In this document: positions 6,981-14,740 of the stretch, in pieces | How the letters are laid out: every line of letters begins with the position of its first letter | How positions within the stretch are numbered: position 1 is the stretch's first letter | Origin: WTJH01 sp049598145 | Lineage (GTDB): Bacteria; Bacteroidota; Bacteroidia; Flavobacteriales; Flavobacteriaceae | Reading direction: 5' to 3' | Assembly: GCA_049598145.1 (NCBI GenBank) | Contig: JBMYNJ010000028.1 | Location: 1-18,014 of the forward strand | Length of the DNA: 18,014 nucleotides | The notes under the pieces: generated by a model | Database searches by the model: none | The model's input: the letters and a program-made list of their open reading frames with translations, nothing else | What the model was told of the DNA's origin: nothing | Program-made: the position numbers and the translations under genes

Positions 6981-9164
6981 TTAATTCGCGACTTCGCTTA
7001 AAAATTTGAGTCGGAACAAACGGATTTCCTCTTCATCATAAGCTCCGTCAAATTCTTCAACAGCATCCGTGATTTTATCATTTTCAGCATCCATAAAATA
7101 CTCTCGTAATTCCTCTTGATCGTCTTCATCCAGAATTTCATGAATCCAATAATCGATATCCAATTTGGTTCCGGAAACGACAATGGTTTCCATTTCTGAT
7201 AAGAGTTGATCCATATCCATCCCTTTGGCAGCAGCCATATCGTCTAAGGGCAGCTTGCGGTCGACACTCTGAATCAAAAAGAGCTTAATAGCTGAATTGG
7301 TTCCCGTAGAACGTACCACCATATCTTGAGCTCTCTCAATTGAATTTTCCTGAACATACTTTTGTATAATCTCAACAAAACTTGACCCATACTTAATCGC
7401 CTTTCCCTCACCAACTCCATTAATTTGTTTGAGTTCTTCAACAGAAGTTGGGTATTTTAAAGACATATCTTCTAAAGAAAAATCTTGAAAAACGACATAG
7501 GGTGGTACCTGATGTTGATCGGCTACTTTTTTGGTTTCGGCCTGAAGTAATTTCAACAGTTGTTCATCTGAAGCTGCCATTTTATTGATGGCTGTTGGAG
7601 CTAATGTGGCTTCAAAATCGTGATCTTTAGCCATTTGAAAGCTTTGAGGACTTTCAATAAAGTCACGGCCTTTAGTAGTCAATTGAAGAATTCCATAGGT
7701 TTCAATGTTTTTGCTTAAATAGCCGTGAATCAAAGCATGACGAATCAGCGCGCGCCAAAATTTTTGATCCTGCGATTTTCCAGCACCGAAAAATTCCTTT
7801 TCATGGGTCCGATGCGAGGCAATAAGCGCATTGGATTTAGCCACCAAGGTGAATACTATTTCTTTGGCTTTATATTTCTGATTGGTTTGATCCACTATGC
7901 GCAGGAGTAACTGTAATTCCTGTTGAACTTCGATTTGTTGTTTGGGGAAACGCACATTATCGTCCATATCGCCCCCAGGGTCGGTTTTCTCATCAAAGCT
8001 TTCTCCAAAATAATGGAGGATAAACTTCCGACGTGATACGGTAGTTTCTGCATAAGAGACCATTTCTTGTAAAAGTGCCATACCGATTTCTTGTTCGGCC
8101 ACCGGTTTACCAGACATAAACTTCTCCAGTTTTTCGATGTCTTTATAGGAATAGAAGGCCAAACAATGGCCTTCCCCATCGTCTCGTCCTGCACGACCAG
8201 TTTCTTGATAATAACTTTCAATACTCTTAGGAATATCGTGATGAATCACAAAACGAACATTGGGTTTATCGATCCCCATGCCAAAAGCAATGGTGGCCAC
8301 AATCACATCACAATCTTCTTTGAGAAACTGATCCTGATGGCTTACCCGTGATTTGCTGTCCAAACCCGCATGATAAGGCAAGGCTTTGACACCATTGACC
8401 TGAAGTATTTGAGCCAATTCTTCTACTCGTTTACGGGAAAGACAGTAAATAATCCCCGACTTACCCGGGCGCTCTTTAACAAATCGAATGATATCCGAAT
8501 CTACTGCATCGGTTTTGGAACGGACTTCATAATAGAGATTGGGCCGATTAAACGAAGCTTTAAACACCTTGGCATCTGTGATCTGTAAATTTTTAAGAAT
8601 ATCTTCCTGTACTTTCGGAGTTGCAGTAGCTGTAAGGGCAATCACAGGAATAGAATCATCAATCTGAGAAAGGATTCTACGTAGGTTGCGGTATTCCGGG
8701 CGAAAATCGTGCCCCCATTCGGAAATGCAATGGGCTTCGTCGACGGCTAAGAATGAAATTTTTATAGATTTAAAAAATTTAATCATTTCTTCCTTAACCA
8801 AGGATTCTGGAGCTACATAAACCAGTTTAGTGTTTCCCGAACGAATATCGTCCTTCACTTGCTTAGTAGCTGTTTTATTTAAAGAAGAATTTAATACATG
8901 GGCTATTCCTGGAGTAGTCGAAATCCCTTGAAGAAAATCAACTTGGTTTTTCATCAATGCAATCAAAGGTGAAACTACAATGGCTGTCCCTTGCTGGATC
9001 AGGGCTGGAAGTTGATAACAAAGCGACTTCCCTCCCCCGGTAGGCATGATCACAAATGTGTTTTCTCCTGCTAATAAATTTTGAACGACGGGTTTTTGTA
9101 GACCCTTGAAATCATCGAAACCAAAAAACTGCTTAAGAGCTCCTTTAAGTTCCCCATCAACCAT
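6981..9164 (-). CDS. recQ: ATP-dependent DNA helicase RecQ lacking the zinc-site cysteines
   Basis: A 727-residue RecQ helicase. Helicase motifs are PTGGGKS (Lys46), DEAH (142-145), TATATP (178-183) and YYQETGRAGRDDG (318-330). The RQC region follows. An HRDC domain begins near residue 530 and is followed by a C-terminal helix-turn-helix extension with an acidic tail, making the protein longer than E. coli RecQ (609). Family role: 3'-5' unwinding in recombination and replication-fork repair. The oddity is the zinc-binding subdomain. Cys334 (GEGHCLAFY) is kept, but the next ligand is Ser377 in VSRRK. The usual CGxCDNC segment is replaced by GGDMDDNV (397-404), so three of four zinc ligands are gone. 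The reading frame is intact throughout, so this looks like lineage divergence rather than decay. It is transcribed towards the isomerase gene. Confidence 0.95.
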   Translation of the reverse strand: MVDGELKGALKQFFGFDDFKGLQKPVVQNLLAGENTFVIMPTGGGKSLCYQLPALIQQGTAIVVSPLIALMKNQVDFLQGISTTPGIAHVLNSSLNKTATKQVKDDIRSGNTKLVYVAPESLVKEEMIKFFKSIKISFLAVDEAHCISEWGHDFRPEYRNLRRILSQIDDSIPVIALTATATPKVQEDILKNLQITDAKVFKASFNRPNLYYEVRSKTDAVDSDIIRFVKERPGKSGIIYCLSRKRVEELAQILQVNGVKALPYHAGLDSKSRVSHQDQFLKEDCDVIVATIAFGMGIDKPNVRFVIHHDIPKSIESYYQETGRAGRDDGEGHCLAFYSYKDIEKLEKFMSGKPVAEQEIGMALLQEMVSYAETTVSRRKFILHYFGESFDEKTDPGGDMDDNVRFPKQQIEVQQELQLLLRIVDQTNQKYKAKEIVFTLVAKSNALIASHRTHEKEFFGAGKSQDQKFWRALIRHALIHGYLSKNIETYGILQLTTKGRDFIESPQSFQMAKDHDFEATLAPTAINKMAASDEQLLKLLQAETKKVADQHQVPPYVVFQDFSLEDMSLKYPTSVEELKQINGVGEGKAIKYGSSFVEIIQKYVQENSIERAQDMVVRSTGTNSAIKLFLIQSVDRKLPLDDMAAAKGMDMDQLLSEMETIVVSGTKLDIDYWIHEILDEDDQEELREYFMDAENDKITDAVEEFDGAYDEEEIRLFRLKFLSEVAN

Positions 9165-9188
9165 TAAAAAAAGTGTTGTTTATTTATC

Positions 9189-9196
9189 TAACTTTG
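9189..9196 (+). promoter_or_regulatory. Candidate -7 promoter box for the kdsD-glmS block
   Basis: TAACTTTG fully matches TAnnTTTG in the 76-base gap between the divergent recQ and kdsD starts, giving a leader of roughly 35-40 bases to the TTG at 9241. No clear -33 partner is seen. It is the only good promoter match ahead of the five-gene block. Confidence 0.5.
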
Positions 9197-9240
9197 TAAC
9201 TTACAATATAAGACTTTCTCTAAAAATTTTAAACAATAGT

Positions 9241-10209
9241 TTGAAATTAAACCCAGACATAAAGAAAAGCGCTCAACACACCCTTTTAGCGGAAGCTGAG
9301 GCCCTCACGAATTTAGCCCACCTCATAGACGATCAATTTTCCAAGGTAGTCGAACTGATTCATCAAGGATCGGGTCGTTTAGTGATTACGGGGATCGGAA
9401 AAAGTGGAATCATTGCTCAAAAAATTGTGGCCACCCTGAATTCTACCGGGACCCCCGCCATTTTTTTACATGCAGCCGATGCGATTCACGGGGATTTAGG
9501 GATGGTTCAACGGGATGATATCGTCCTTTGCATTTCTAAGAGCGGAAACTCTCCGGAAATCAAAGCTTTAATCCCATTCATTCAAAAAGGAGGAAATCCT
9601 GTAGTTGGAATGACGGCAGATTCTGAATCGTTTTTAGCTCAAAATTCCAACTATTTTCTTAACACCCCTGTTGCGGAGGAAGCCTGTCCCAATAATCTCG
9701 CTCCGACCACCAGTACCACGCTACAATTAGCTTTAGGAGACGCCCTAGCGGTTTGCCTATTGGAAATGAAAGAATTTTCCCCAGCCGATTTTGCGCGTTA
9801 CCACCCCGGGGGAAGTTTAGGGAAAAAACTCTATCTCACTCTTGCCGATATGGTGGGAGCTCACGAAAAGCCTGCAGTACAAGAGAATGCAAGTATTAAT
9901 GAGGTGATTCATGAAATGACTACCAAACGCTTAGGAGCGGTAGTTGTGCTAGACCAACAAACGATTGTTGGATTAATCACCGACGGGGATTTAAGACGCA
10001 TGTTAAATGAGCAGTATCAAATTAATGAATTAATTGCCCGAGATATCATGACTCCGAATCCCACTACTTTAGAAGGTAATACTTTGGCGGTGGAAGCTCT
10101 TCGCATGATTGAAGAACGTAAATTCAATCATATCGTAGTCACCGATGCGGAAGTGAACTACCTGGGGGTAGTCCATGTGTTGGACTTTTTAAAGCAGGGG
10201 ATTAATTGA
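9241..10209 (+). CDS. kdsD: D-arabinose-5-phosphate isomerase, KdsD/KpsF family (SIS plus two CBS domains)
   Basis: I choose the TTG at 9241 as start, giving 322 residues, the family's usual length. The longer open frame upstream crosses the promoter and the recQ start, and no in-frame ATG occurs before residue 87. Residues about 35-175 are a SIS sugar-phosphate isomerase domain with TGIGKSG (Lys54), SKSGNSPEI (Glu106), EEACP (Glu147) and YHPGGSLGKKL (His188). These correspond to the catalytic Lys, Glu, Glu and His of E. coli KdsD. Residues about 205-322 form a CBS pair that probably senses a nucleotide or sugar ligand. The enzyme turns ribulose-5-P into arabinose-5-P, the first step to Kdo for LPS. 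It heads a coupled block: its TGA shares a base with the tatC ATG. The capsule paralogue KpsF is the alternative name. Confidence 0.92.
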   Translation: MKLNPDIKKSAQHTLLAEAEALTNLAHLIDDQFSKVVELIHQGSGRLVITGIGKSGIIAQKIVATLNSTGTPAIFLHAADAIHGDLGMVQRDDIVLCISKSGNSPEIKALIPFIQKGGNPVVGMTADSESFLAQNSNYFLNTPVAEEACPNNLAPTTSTTLQLALGDALAVCLLEMKEFSPADFARYHPGGSLGKKLYLTLADMVGAHEKPAVQENASINEVIHEMTTKRLGAVVVLDQQTIVGLITDGDLRRMLNEQYQINELIARDIMTPNPTTLEGNTLAVEALRMIEERKFNHIVVTDAEVNYLGVVHVLDFLKQGIN

Positions 10210-11018
10210 TGGAAAATCCGACCGACAATATGTCCTTTTTGGAACATTTAGAGGAACTGCGCTGGCATCTGATTCGTGCGACTCTAGCAATTGTTTTGAT
10301 GGGCTGTGTAGCTTTCTTTTTTAAAGACTTTATTTTCGACGAACTTTTATTTGGACCCAAACGAAAAGATTTTTTGACCTATCGGCTGTTTTGTGCCCTG
10401 GCAGAATCGCTTGGGGGAAGTACCGATTTTTGCACCAACGATCTTCCGTTCCGGGTTCAATCCCGTACAGTGGCTGGGCAATTTTCGGCCCACCTTTGGA
10501 CTTCCGTCCTCGCCGGATTTATTGTAGCATTTCCCTATGTACTGTATGAATTTTGGCGATTTATTAAACCGGGACTTTTAAAAACCGAAAGACGCACTGC
10601 CAGAGGATTTATCTTCTTTGCTTCTCTCTTATTTTTCACGGGAGTCCTTTTTGGATATTATATCGTTACTCCTTTATCCATTAATTTTTTAGGCACTTAT
10701 TCGGTAAGCTCTGAAATCTTTAACGATTTTGACTTAAGCAGCTATATCGGTCTGGTTCGGGCTTCTGTTTTAGCCTCCGGATTGATTTTTGAATTGCCCA
10801 TCCTAATTTATTTTCTGGCTCAAGTAGGCTTGGTGAGTCCGGAGTTTCTTCGGAAAAACAGAAAAATTGCTTTGGTTTTGGTCTTAAGCTTGTCGGCGAT
10901 CATCACGCCACCGGATATTGCCAGTCAAATAATCGTGAGCATTCCCATCCTTATATTGTATGAAATAAGTATCTTCATAGCCCGATATATCCAAAGAAAA
11001 CAGCAGCTAAACACATGA
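10209..11018 (+). CDS. tatC: Sec-independent protein translocase TatC
   Basis: The ATG at 10209 overlaps the kdsD stop (TGATG) and gives 269 residues; a TTG one codon earlier is possible. The N-terminal FLEHLEELRWHLIRA is the TatC hallmark. Hydrophobic helices lie at about 23-40, 97-117, 130-155, 185-207, 217-234 and 237-256, with the conserved FWRFIKPGL-KTER loop between the second and third. The periplasmic loop between helices one and two (about 41-96) is longer than in E. coli, which is usual for Bacteroidota. TatC recognises twin-arginine signal peptides and forms the Tat translocon with TatA in the inner membrane; no tatA is in this window. The lptB ATG overlaps the stop by four bases, so translation is probably coupled. 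Confidence 0.95.
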   Translation: MENPTDNMSFLEHLEELRWHLIRATLAIVLMGCVAFFFKDFIFDELLFGPKRKDFLTYRLFCALAESLGGSTDFCTNDLPFRVQSRTVAGQFSAHLWTSVLAGFIVAFPYVLYEFWRFIKPGLLKTERRTARGFIFFASLLFFTGVLFGYYIVTPLSINFLGTYSVSSEIFNDFDLSSYIGLVRASVLASGLIFELPILIYFLAQVGLVSPEFLRKNRKIALVLVLSLSAIITPPDIASQIIVSIPILILYEISIFIARYIQRKQQLNT

Positions 11019-11761
11019 GATTAAGAGCGGAATTTATTGAAAAATCTTATAAAGGTCGAACCGTGGTTAAGGGCATCTCTTTAGAGGTGGAACAGGGCCA
11101 AATTGTAGGGCTGCTCGGACCCAACGGAGCTGGGAAAACTACTTCGTTTTACATGATTGTTGGCCTTATTAAACCCAATGGGGGAAATATTTTTCTGGAT
11201 CAGGAAAACATCACCCAATATCCGATGTATCGCCGAGCCCAAAAAGGAATTGGGTATTTGGCACAAGAAGCTTCAGTGTTCCGAAAATTAAGTGTGGAAG
11301 ACAATATCAAAAGTGTGTTGCAACTCACCTCTAAAACCAAAGCCGAACAAAAAGAAAAAACCGAAGCCCTTCTGGAAGAATTTGGGTTAATCCATATTCG
11401 AAAAAATCGTGGGGATCTTCTCTCGGGTGGAGAACGCAGACGTACCGAGATCGCTCGGGCCTTGGCTACTGACCCAAAATTTGTGCTGCTTGATGAACCC
11501 TTTGCAGGTGTAGACCCGGTAGCGGTAGAAGACATACAAAGGATTGTAGCCCACTTAAAAAACAAGAATATCGGTATTTTAATCACCGATCACAATGTGC
11601 AGGAAACCCTTGCCATAACGGATAAAACTTATCTTATGTTTGAAGGAAGTATTCTTAAAGCGGGCTTACCCGAAGATTTGGCCGCCGATGAGATGGTTCG
11701 AAAAGTCTATCTTGGAAAAAACTTTGAGCTTCGAAAAAAGAAACTTGATTTTCATTCATGA
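11015..11761 (+). CDS. lptB: LPS export ABC transporter ATPase LptB
   Basis: A 248-residue stand-alone ABC ATPase with Walker A GPNGAGKTT (35-43), the LptB-type segment YLAQEASVFRKLSVEDNI (81-98), signature LSGGE (136-140), Walker B FVLLDE with catalytic Glu161, and switch His193 in TDHNV. The PFAGVDP segment and GGERRR are characteristic of LptB rather than LivG/LivF. LptB powers extraction of LPS from the inner membrane with LptF and LptG, which are not in this window. Its start overlaps the tatC stop (ATGA) and its stop overlaps the next start in the same way. Proximity to kdsD links Kdo supply with LPS export. Confidence 0.95.
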   Translation: MRLRAEFIEKSYKGRTVVKGISLEVEQGQIVGLLGPNGAGKTTSFYMIVGLIKPNGGNIFLDQENITQYPMYRRAQKGIGYLAQEASVFRKLSVEDNIKSVLQLTSKTKAEQKEKTEALLEEFGLIHIRKNRGDLLSGGERRRTEIARALATDPKFVLLDEPFAGVDPVAVEDIQRIVAHLKNKNIGILITDHNVQETLAITDKTYLMFEGSILKAGLPEDLAADEMVRKVYLGKNFELRKKKLDFHS

Positions 11762-12168
11762 CAAACACCAACAACATTCGGCTCTCCGATGCAGCTGATC
11801 TACCCACGGTTGCACTCCTGATGGAGGAGGCCTTTGGAGCTAGCGCTCAATTACCCATTAACCCTGCTTACATTGCTGATTCGAATATTCACTGTTTTGT
11901 GTTGGAAATCGATAATACTATAGTCGCTACTGCAGCCCTCCACATACTTCAAAAAGTTAATCGAAAACTGGGGCAAATAGAAGATGTCGTAGTAGCCCAA
12001 TCTCAACGTGGGAAGGGACTTGGAAAAACAATTGTAACGCACTTGCTTCAAGTTTCAGCAGATCAAGGGTGTTATAAAACTATCTTAAATGCTACAGACG
12101 AAAATATCCCATTTTACAATACATTAGGATTTCGTGTAGAGCAGAATCAATTAGTAATTCGTCATTAA
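11758..12168 (+). CDS. GNAT N-acetyltransferase resembling eukaryotic glucosamine-6-phosphate acetyltransferase GNA1
   Basis: A compact 136-residue GNAT protein. The acetyl-CoA loop is RGKGLGK (84-90) after the strand EDVVV. The whole C-terminal half follows the eukaryotic GNA1 pattern as I remember it: G-x-I-E-D-[IV]-[AV]-V, then [RQ]GxxLGK, then GCYKxIL, then ENxxFYxxxGF. Alignment to yeast Gna1 needs no gap over the last 65 residues. Glu75 and Tyr120 fall on yeast Glu98 and Tyr143, while yeast Asp134 is replaced by Asn111. GNA1 converts glucosamine-6-P and acetyl-CoA into GlcNAc-6-P. The gene overlaps lptB by four bases and ends 2 bases before glmS, which makes glucosamine-6-P. GNAT membership is certain; the substrate is an inference, and another small amine acceptor remains possible. 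Confidence 0.8.
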   Translation: MTNTNNIRLSDAADLPTVALLMEEAFGASAQLPINPAYIADSNIHCFVLEIDNTIVATAALHILQKVNRKLGQIEDVVVAQSQRGKGLGKTIVTHLLQVSADQGCYKTILNATDENIPFYNTLGFRVEQNQLVIRH

Positions 12169-12170
12169 TT

Positions 12171-14018
12171 ATGTGTGGAATTGTTGCTTATATCGGAAAA
12201 GAACATCCGGAAAATTTAATCATTGAAGGCTTGCAGCGCCTAGAATATCGGGGTTACGACAGTGCGGGAATCATGCTGGCTAATACTGATGAATATTCGA
12301 TTACCAAAGTCGCCGGAAAGGTAGATACTCTAAAAGAAGCCTTACGAGAAAAGGCAACCTCAAATATGCAAATCGGGATGGGGCATACCCGCTGGGCTAC
12401 CCATGGGAAACCTACTGAAGGAAATGCCCACCCGCATGTGTCCCAAAATGGAGACTTGGTGCTCGTCCACAACGGAATTATCGAGAATTACAATAGTTTA
12501 CGGGAAGAACTCACCAATCGAGGCTATAGCTTTCAGTCCGAGACTGATTCCGAGGTATTGCTAAACTTAATTGAAGATGTGCAAAACCGGGAAGATTTAA
12601 AGCTGGGAAAAGCAGTTCAAGTAGCCCTTCAACAAGTGATTGGGGCCTATGGTTTGGTCGTTTTTGATCGTAAAAAACCCAACGAACTGGTGGTAGCTCG
12701 CTTGGGAAGTCCATTAGCCATTGGGATTGCGGAAGATGCTTATTTTGTGGGCTCAGATGCGACGCCTTTTCTGGAACACACCCGTAAAGTGATCTACTTA
12801 GAAGACTATGAAATGGCCATTCTGCGGATCCACAAGGACCTCCAAATTCGCAATCTAAAAACGGACCATAAAGTGGATGCCTATGTCGAAGAACTCAAAT
12901 GGAATCTCGAAAATATTCAAAAAGGAGGGTACGAACATTTTATGCTCAAAGAAATCTATGAGCAACCCGAAGCCATTCGGAACACTCTTAGGGGGCGTCT
13001 TTTAACTAAAGAAGGGAAAATTCAGATCAGTTCGCTCAATCAACACCGAGATAAATTCACCAATGCGCGACGCATTGTGATTTTAGCCTGTGGCACCTCT
13101 TGGCATGCCGGACTGGTAGGCGAGTATTTAATTGAAAATTTTGCTCGCATTCCCGTAGAAGTAGAATATGCCTCAGAATTTCGTTACCGCAACCCTGTAA
13201 TCTACAAAGACGACATTTTTATTGGGGTGTCTCAGTCAGGAGAAACAGCCGATACCCTAGCTGCCCTTAAAATTGCTCAAGAACAGGGCGCCTTTATTTA
13301 TGGAATTTGCAATGTGGTTGGCGCCTCTATTTCTCGCTTAGCAGATGCGGGAACCTTTACCCATGCGGGGCCCGAAATTGGAGTCGCCTCAACAAAAGCC
13401 TTTACCTCTCAAATTACTGTATTTATGCTGATAGCATTGGAACTGGCCCGGATGAAAGGGCAGCTTTCAGATGCAGAATTTCGCAATTACTTGTTTGAAC
13501 TTGAAAATCTTCCCAAGGAAATCGAAGGGTTTCTTAAAGACATCGACCATATCAAGGAAATTGCTGAAGCCTACCATACAGCAGATAATTGTCTGTATTT
13601 AGGAAGAGGGTATAATTTCCCTGTAGCTCTCGAGGGCGCTTTAAAACTCAAGGAAATTTCCTATATCCATGCTGAGGGCTATCCTGCCGCAGAAATGAAA
13701 CACGGCCCCATCGCCCTGATCGATGAAAACATGCCGGTAATCGTCATCGCTACTCGGAAAGGACATTACGAGAAAATTGTAAGCAATATTGAAGAAATAA
13801 AATCTCGAAAAGGGAAAATAATCGCGATCGTGAGTGCGGGCGATTCCGCAGTTAGAGCTTTAGCCGATCATGTGATCGAAATTCCTTTATCCTCGGAATG
13901 CTTTAGTCCGATATTTGCGACCCTTCCCTTACAGTTTTTAGCCTATTATATTGCTATCCTTCGGGGGTGTAATGTAGATCAACCTCGGAATTTGGCAAAG
14001 TCGGTTACTGTGGAGTAG
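12171..14018 (+). CDS. glmS: Glutamine-fructose-6-phosphate aminotransferase (isomerizing)
   Basis: The 615-residue product starts MCGIVAYIG, so Cys2 becomes the N-terminal nucleophile of the glutaminase domain once Met is removed. That domain (about 1-240) has GHTRWATHGKP and HNGIIENY. Two SIS domains follow, with CGTSWHAG, SQSGETADT and STKAFT in the first and LGRGYNFPVALEGALKLKE plus MKHGP in the second. The C-terminus is the usual PRNLAKSVTVE. It makes glucosamine-6-P from fructose-6-P and glutamine, the entry step to UDP-GlcNAc for peptidoglycan and lipid A. No glmS ribozyme is possible here because only 2 bases separate it from the upstream acetyltransferase gene. No terminator follows the stop; accessory DNA begins at once. 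Confidence 0.97.
   Translation: MCGIVAYIGKEHPENLIIEGLQRLEYRGYDSAGIMLANTDEYSITKVAGKVDTLKEALREKATSNMQIGMGHTRWATHGKPTEGNAHPHVSQNGDLVLVHNGIIENYNSLREELTNRGYSFQSETDSEVLLNLIEDVQNREDLKLGKAVQVALQQVIGAYGLVVFDRKKPNELVVARLGSPLAIGIAEDAYFVGSDATPFLEHTRKVIYLEDYEMAILRIHKDLQIRNLKTDHKVDAYVEELKWNLENIQKGGYEHFMLKEIYEQPEAIRNTLRGRLLTKEGKIQISSLNQHRDKFTNARRIVILACGTSWHAGLVGEYLIENFARIPVEVEYASEFRYRNPVIYKDDIFIGVSQSGETADTLAALKIAQEQGAFIYGICNVVGASISRLADAGTFTHAGPEIGVASTKAFTSQITVFMLIALELARMKGQLSDAEFRNYLFELENLPKEIEGFLKDIDHIKEIAEAYHTADNCLYLGRGYNFPVALEGALKLKEISYIHAEGYPAAEMKHGPIALIDENMPVIVIATRKGHYEKIVSNIEEIKSRKGKIIAIVSAGDSAVRALADHVIEIPLSSECFSPIFATLPLQFLAYYIAILRGCNVDQPRNLAKSVTVE
13986..14018 (+). repeat. glmS 3' end, left copy of an imperfect direct repeat
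   Basis: CGGAATT (13986-13992) and ACTGTGGAGTAG (14007-14018, including the glmS stop) recur as CGGAATT and ACTGTAGAATAA at 15192-15198 and 15207-15218. The inner spacing differs by 6 bases. This is a possible attachment-site pair around the accessory patch. Confidence 0.3.
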
Positions 14019-14071
14019 GATTAGGTTTTCGTTATTCTTACCCCTCCATTACACTCGTAACTATCAGATTT

Positions 14072-14374
14072 AGAGTAATTACCACCAAACTTTGGGAGTC
14101 AAATTACTCGGAATATCAAGAGTTTTTGTACAGCAAAATAAAGGGTTTAAAAGAGGATTTTCTTACCCCTATTGGGTATAGAAAGATATCTCAAATCTTC
14201 AATGAACAAGGGTTAAAAACACCTCGTGGGAGTATGTTTACCAACCCACAAGATCATTCCATTAAGAAAGGAAAAGTGAGAGAAGAACGAATAAATCGTC
14301 AGGATATCGTTGAGGTTTCTGTAGCTATTATTAAAAATAATAATATGTATGTTTGTATTATACAATTTGTATAA
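14072..14374 (+). pseudogene. Remnant of a small recombinase-like protein
   Basis: The frame reads KLWESNYSEYQEFLYSKIKG, LTPIGYRKISQIFNEQGLKTPRG and HSIKKGKVREERINR (broken here for length). GYRKI-x3-N-x2-G-[IL]-KTPRG is the pattern of the domain that follows the catalytic domain in large serine recombinases, and flavobacteria carry short proteins of this kind. Similarity starts near 14087, but there is no in-frame ATG there: the first possible start is a TTG at 14126, inside the conserved part. The 3' end runs into the palindrome before the PadR gene. From memory, relatives have an extra Tyr (HSIYKKGK) missing here. No catalytic Ser or Tyr domain is present. I read it as a decayed fragment; a non-standard start is the alternative. 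It fills most of the gap between glmS and the PadR gene. Confidence 0.5.
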
Positions 14375-14378
14375 TACA
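14354..14378 (+). promoter_or_regulatory. 25-bp palindrome, likely operator of the PadR-type regulator
   Basis: Arms TGTATTATACAA (14354-14365) and TTGTATAATACA (14367-14378) are perfect complements around one central base. The right arm ends 5 bases before the regulator's ATG at 14384 and contains TATAAT. Such symmetry just upstream of a PadR gene fits autorepression. The recombinase remnant's stop codon lies inside it. Confidence 0.65.
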
Positions 14379-14383
14379 TAATT

Positions 14384-14740
14384 ATGACATCTGAATTACT
14401 ACACTCATGGGAAGAAACCAACAAAAAAGGTCAATTAACTTTGTGGATTTTTCTTTCTCTGAGGGATGGAGAAAAATATGTAGATGAAATAAAATCGTTT
14501 ATTGAAAAAATCTCAAGAAATACTTTCTCCTGTGAGGAACAAAGTATCTACAGAAGTTTAAGAAAATATCTTCATTTAGGAATAGTAGAATTTGATTTTA
14601 AGAAAGGTAATAAAGGACCCGAAAGGAAGTATTACAAATTAACTGAATTAGGCAATGATTTACTCGACCAATTCATTGATAGAAATATCAATTTGTTTTT
14701 CGAGGACACGGTAGTACAATTATTAAAAAAGAAAATGTAA
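14384..14740 (+). CDS. PadR-family transcriptional regulator
   Basis: A 118-residue winged-helix protein. Residues about 15-28 form the first helix (QLTLWIFLSLRDG), about 50-68 the recognition helix (EEQSIYRSLRKYLHLGIVEF), and about 70-90 the wing, with GPERKYYKLTELGNDLL, the characteristic PadR ending of the DNA-binding domain. A C-terminal helix (about 93-117) would mediate dimerisation. PadR proteins repress neighbouring transporter or stress genes and release DNA on binding a small molecule; the ligand here is unknown. A perfect 12-bp-arm palindrome lies just before the start. The stop shares a base with the ATG of the following membrane protein (TAATG), so the two are one unit. Base composition is clearly more AT-rich than in glmS and upstream genes, consistent with lateral acquisition. 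Confidence 0.8.
   Translation: MTSELLHSWEETNKKGQLTLWIFLSLRDGEKYVDEIKSFIEKISRNTFSCEEQSIYRSLRKYLHLGIVEFDFKKGNKGPERKYYKLTELGNDLLDQFIDRNINLFFEDTVVQLLKKKM

Noticed and set aside
9106..9240. N-terminal extension of kdsD to an ATG at 9106
   Set aside because: It crosses the recQ start and the TAACTTTG promoter box and gives a protein about 45 residues too long for the family.
12100..12170. glmS ribozyme or riboswitch upstream of glmS
   Set aside because: The upstream gene ends 2 bases before the glmS ATG, so there is no leader to hold one.
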